Below, in pieces: positions 61,919-64,000 of a DNA stretch of 64,000 nucleotides; the stretch's first letter is position 1; the number at the start of each line of letters is the position of its first letter. The DNA is from Sphingomonas sanguinis (GTDB lineage: Bacteria > Pseudomonadota > Alphaproteobacteria > Sphingomonadales > Sphingomonadaceae): NCBI RefSeq assembly GCF_019297835.1, contig NZ_CP079204.1:33694-97693 (forward strand), read 5' to 3'. Under the pieces are notes generated by a model, which did no database searches, was not told the DNA's origin, and saw nothing but the letters and a program-made list of their open reading frames with translations. The translations under genes and the position numbers were made by a program.

Positions 61919-63011
61919 ATGACCGTCGATCCAATATGGCTAGACCGGATTTACGAAACTGCTGTCGTCACCGAATGCTGGCCCACCTTGCTCGGCGATA
62001 TCGCGCGATACCACGGCGCCACCGGCGCCATCGTCTTCACGCGAACGCCCTCCGCATTCAATTGGATGGCGGACGTCGCACACCAGGGCATGGCGCAGGA
62101 ATATATAGATGGCGAATGGTATCGGGATCCCTATCCGCTACCCTTGGTGCGCGAGATGCATCCCGGCTTCCGGTGCGGTACCGACTATTACGACATTGAG
62201 GAGGTGGAGGCCTTTCCGGTCAACCGTGACTTTCTGCGTCCGCGCGGGATCATGGCCGATGCCTCGACGGTCGTTCAGGGTCCGCTGGACGATGTGGTGC
62301 AGATCAGCATTATCGGCTATCCAACCCAGGATGCGGCACGTCACGCCATCGCATCACTGGATCATGTACGTCCGCACCTCGCCCGCGCGCTCAGCCTGAC
62401 ATCGCAGATCATGGCGGCGCGAGCCCAGACGACCGTTTCGAGCCTTGCGCTTGGCGGGGTTCCGGCCGCCATCGTGGCGAGCGACGGACGTCTCAAGGCG
62501 ATGAATGCGCCGTTCGAGAAGCGGATGGGTGATCAATGCCATACCGTCCGCCATCGCCTGCGTTTCGCTGACCCTTTTCTTGACCGCCAGTTCATCGAAC
62601 AGCTGGCGACCGGCTTTGGCGACCGGCTTTGGCGACCGGCAGGTCCGTTCGATCGCCGCGCGGTTCTGCTTCAACGAACTGCCGCTGGTGATCCATCTCC
62701 TGCCATTGCGCGGAGCCGCACGCGACGTGGCGGACAGCGACGGTGTGCTGCTGATCATCGCTGCCGCATCCAATGCCAGTATGCCTGACATGCACGTGCT
62801 GCGGCTGCTGTTCGATCTCACGCCGGCCGAGGCGCGGCTGGTCCGTCTCATCATCGACGGAAAGTCGCTAGCGGCAGCGGCTACGGCACTCGGGATTTCG
62901 ATCCATACCGCGCGGGTTCATCTCAAGTCGGTCTTCGGCAAGACCGGAATCAATCGCCAGGTCGATCTCGTGGCGATGCTGTCGGGTATCGGCCCGACGG
63001 CACCGGCCTAG
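61919..63011 (+). pseudogene. LuxR-family regulator split by a 13-bp tandem duplication
   Basis: From the ATG at 61919 (GAGGGA upstream) the frame reads a GAF/PAS-like N-terminal region (IYETAVVTECWPTLLGDIAR, MADVAHQGMAQEYIDGEWY, HVRPHLARALSLTSQIMAAR) and, after about 230 residues, EQLATGFGDR. A 13-bp duplication (GACCGGCTTTGGC twice, 62608-62633) then shifts the frame. The +1 frame continues with QVRSIAARFCFNELPLV and ends in a LuxR HTH (LTPAEARLVRLIIDGKSLAA, AATALGISIHTARVHLKSVF, GKTGINRQVDLVAML). Removing one copy restores one ORF of about 360 residues. As read, only the truncated N-terminal frame would be translated. Confidence 0.8.
62608..62633 (+). repeat. 13-bp tandem duplication causing the frameshift
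   Basis: GACCGGCTTTGGC occurs twice in direct succession, and the first 7 nt (GACCGGC) follow once more. The 13-nt step equals +1 mod 3, which matches the change of reading frame between the two halves of the LuxR gene. Confidence 0.9.
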
Positions 63012-63332
63012 ATCGTTCGCGTTATTGCTCTGTACGAGGCGGCAAAGCATTCGGATCGTTCGATCCACACGCTCCGTGGCATGGGGCGCCATGCCCTGCC
63101 GGATTTAGGTCGGGCGGGATGAACGGTGGCAAGCACGCTTACCATGCTGTCCGTCATCGCCAAAATTGCGGAGTCCCTACTGCGGCATCGGCGGATTGCC
63201 CCGGGTATGACACCGGTTTTGCCGCGGTGGCTATCAGCCTCTCTAATCCAAATGGGTGATGTAGAAGTCGCACTGCTCTCCTAACCCGATCAACAAGACC
63301 TGGTTTTCGATTGGTCAGGGCATGGAGGTAGT
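63012..63332. other. Intergenic region with a small hairpin
   Basis: No gene is supported. A 7-bp perfect hairpin (GGCATGG GGCG CCATGCC, 63078-63095) may end the LuxR transcript. GGAGGT lies 4 nt before the next ATG. Confidence 0.45.
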
Positions 63333-63713
63333 ATGAAATCAATATCGGCATTGGCGAACGGCCTTGTCCTTATCGCTTCGACCGTTGGCATCGGCTCCGT
63401 CTCAGGGAGTGCGCTGGCACAGGAGAGCGGAGAAGAGCGGTGCAGTCCGGACGGCTACGTCATGACGTATGAAAAGCGCAGCTATGGAGGCCGGTGGAGC
63501 AAGTCTGTTTTTCGTCGCTGCGATGCCAGCGGCAATAGCTCGCGCGACGACGACGAGGACCGGGATGATCGCCCCGTTACCCGTGGCCAAAGGGGTAGCG
63601 CACGACCGGAGGATGGCGATCGCAAATGCGTAGCCCATGAAATTCTTCAGTACGAACGCAATGAATTGGTCCCGGCAAACCAAGGGTGGAAAAGGACCTT
63701 CCAGTCATGCTGA
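63333..63713 (+). CDS. Small exported protein of unknown function
   Basis: 126 residues with a signal peptide (GLVLIASTVGIGSVSGSALA-Q, cut near residue 29). The mature protein is highly charged, with an acidic run (SSRDDDEDRDDRP), and has four Cys (ERCSPDGYVM, FRRCDASG, DRKCVAHEI, FQSC at the end), which could form two disulfides. I do not recognise a family. Its last 7 nt overlap the start of the next gene, so the two are probably co-translated. Confidence 0.6.
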   Translation: MKSISALANGLVLIASTVGIGSVSGSALAQESGEERCSPDGYVMTYEKRSYGGRWSKSVFRRCDASGNSSRDDDEDRDDRPVTRGQRGSARPEDGDRKCVAHEILQYERNELVPANQGWKRTFQSC

Positions 63714-64000
63714 GGGTGGCGGTTGCATCAGCAATATTTGCCCTGATGACAACCACTCCCGCACATGCCAAGCAGGTGACGTTAGCCTGTGAAACGTCTC
63801 AATGCCCGCCGGGTGTCCAGTGCCCACTGACAATCAGCTTCGGCTTCGACCCCGATCGTGGCAATTATACCGATGGCTATGGAGACGAGGTAGATGTTTC
63901 CAGCAACTATGTATCAAAGTTTGAAATTTCCAGTGATCTTTCGAAATCCTATATTGATGTAGGGCTATTTACCCTCGACCGGTATACCGGTATATTATTT
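63707..64000 (+). CDS. Exported protein, partial at the window edge
   Basis: Starting at the ATG at 63707, which overlaps the preceding gene, the frame is open to the window end (98 codons). It reads a signal peptide (MLRVAVASAIFALMTTTPAH-AK) and then VTLACETSQCPPGVQCPLTI with three Cys, followed by a beta-type region (YVSKFEISSDLSKSYIDVGL). From about 63840 on, the DNA is clearly lower in GC than the rest of the window. The family is unknown, and the 3' end is not visible. Confidence 0.6.
   Translation, partial: MLRVAVASAIFALMTTTPAHAKQVTLACETSQCPPGVQCPLTISFGFDPDRGNYTDGYGDEVDVSSNYVSKFEISSDLSKSYIDVGLFTLDRYTGILF

Overview
The window reads as accessory DNA of a sphingomonad (alphaproteobacterium, Sphingomonas or a close relative). 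GC content is high. It carries large TonB-dependent receptors, an extracellular polysaccharide (EPS) locus with the gene repertoire of sphingan-type clusters, and short dispersed inverted repeats between genes. A parA-parB-repA block with iteron-like repeats next to repA suggests a plasmid, megaplasmid or chromid rather than the main chromosome. The genus is inferred from gene content only.

Layout. 1-605: the 3' end of a ClC chloride channel gene and a DUF190 gene. 984-4195: nested insertion sequences (a decayed IS5-type element, an IS5 fragment, and an IS407-like element split by a 1321-bp IS3-family element with a 3-bp target duplication). 4564-36479: a 32-kb EPS locus. 36525-38626: more IS wreckage (IS5 fragment, truncated IS256, and a second 1321-bp IS3-family element in opposite orientation to the first). 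38659-43218: HNH endonuclease gene, iterons, repA, parB and parA with parS-like palindromes. 43438-64000: a mixed gene set with a glutaredoxin-MauE fusion and divergent MerR regulator, exported and TPR proteins, an ABC1 kinase, a degenerate SRAP protein, an MFS transporter, an AraC regulator, a Xre/RES toxin-antitoxin pair, two TonB-dependent receptors, a periplasmic tyrosine-phosphatase-like protein, UDP-glucose dehydrogenase, a frameshifted LuxR regulator and small exported proteins.

How the EPS genes fit together. A polyprenyl-phosphate glycosyl-1-phosphate transferase starts the repeat unit. GT2 and GT4 enzymes extend it, and an acetyltransferase and a methyltransferase can decorate it. 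A Wzx-type flippase, Wzy-type polymerase candidates, a single-chain Wzc tyrosine kinase and a Wza-type lipoprotein export and polymerise it. rmlCBDA makes dTDP-L-rhamnose, and gmd-rmd makes GDP-D-rhamnose (GDP-6-deoxy-D-mannose). The least familiar part is a seven-gene, mostly overlapping operon (12548 down to 5779). It encodes an atypical SDR protein, a TIM-barrel sugar isomerase/epimerase-like protein, a degenerate GtrB-like membrane protein, an FAD oxidoreductase, GtrA, a GT2 and a GT-C-like membrane protein. I read it as a possible lipid-linked sugar synthesis and transfer module. That function is inference.

Two families of inverted-repeat elements (about 130 bp and 200 bp) occur between genes from 43 kb to the right edge. 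I noticed none in the EPS island, which fits a separate origin for the island.
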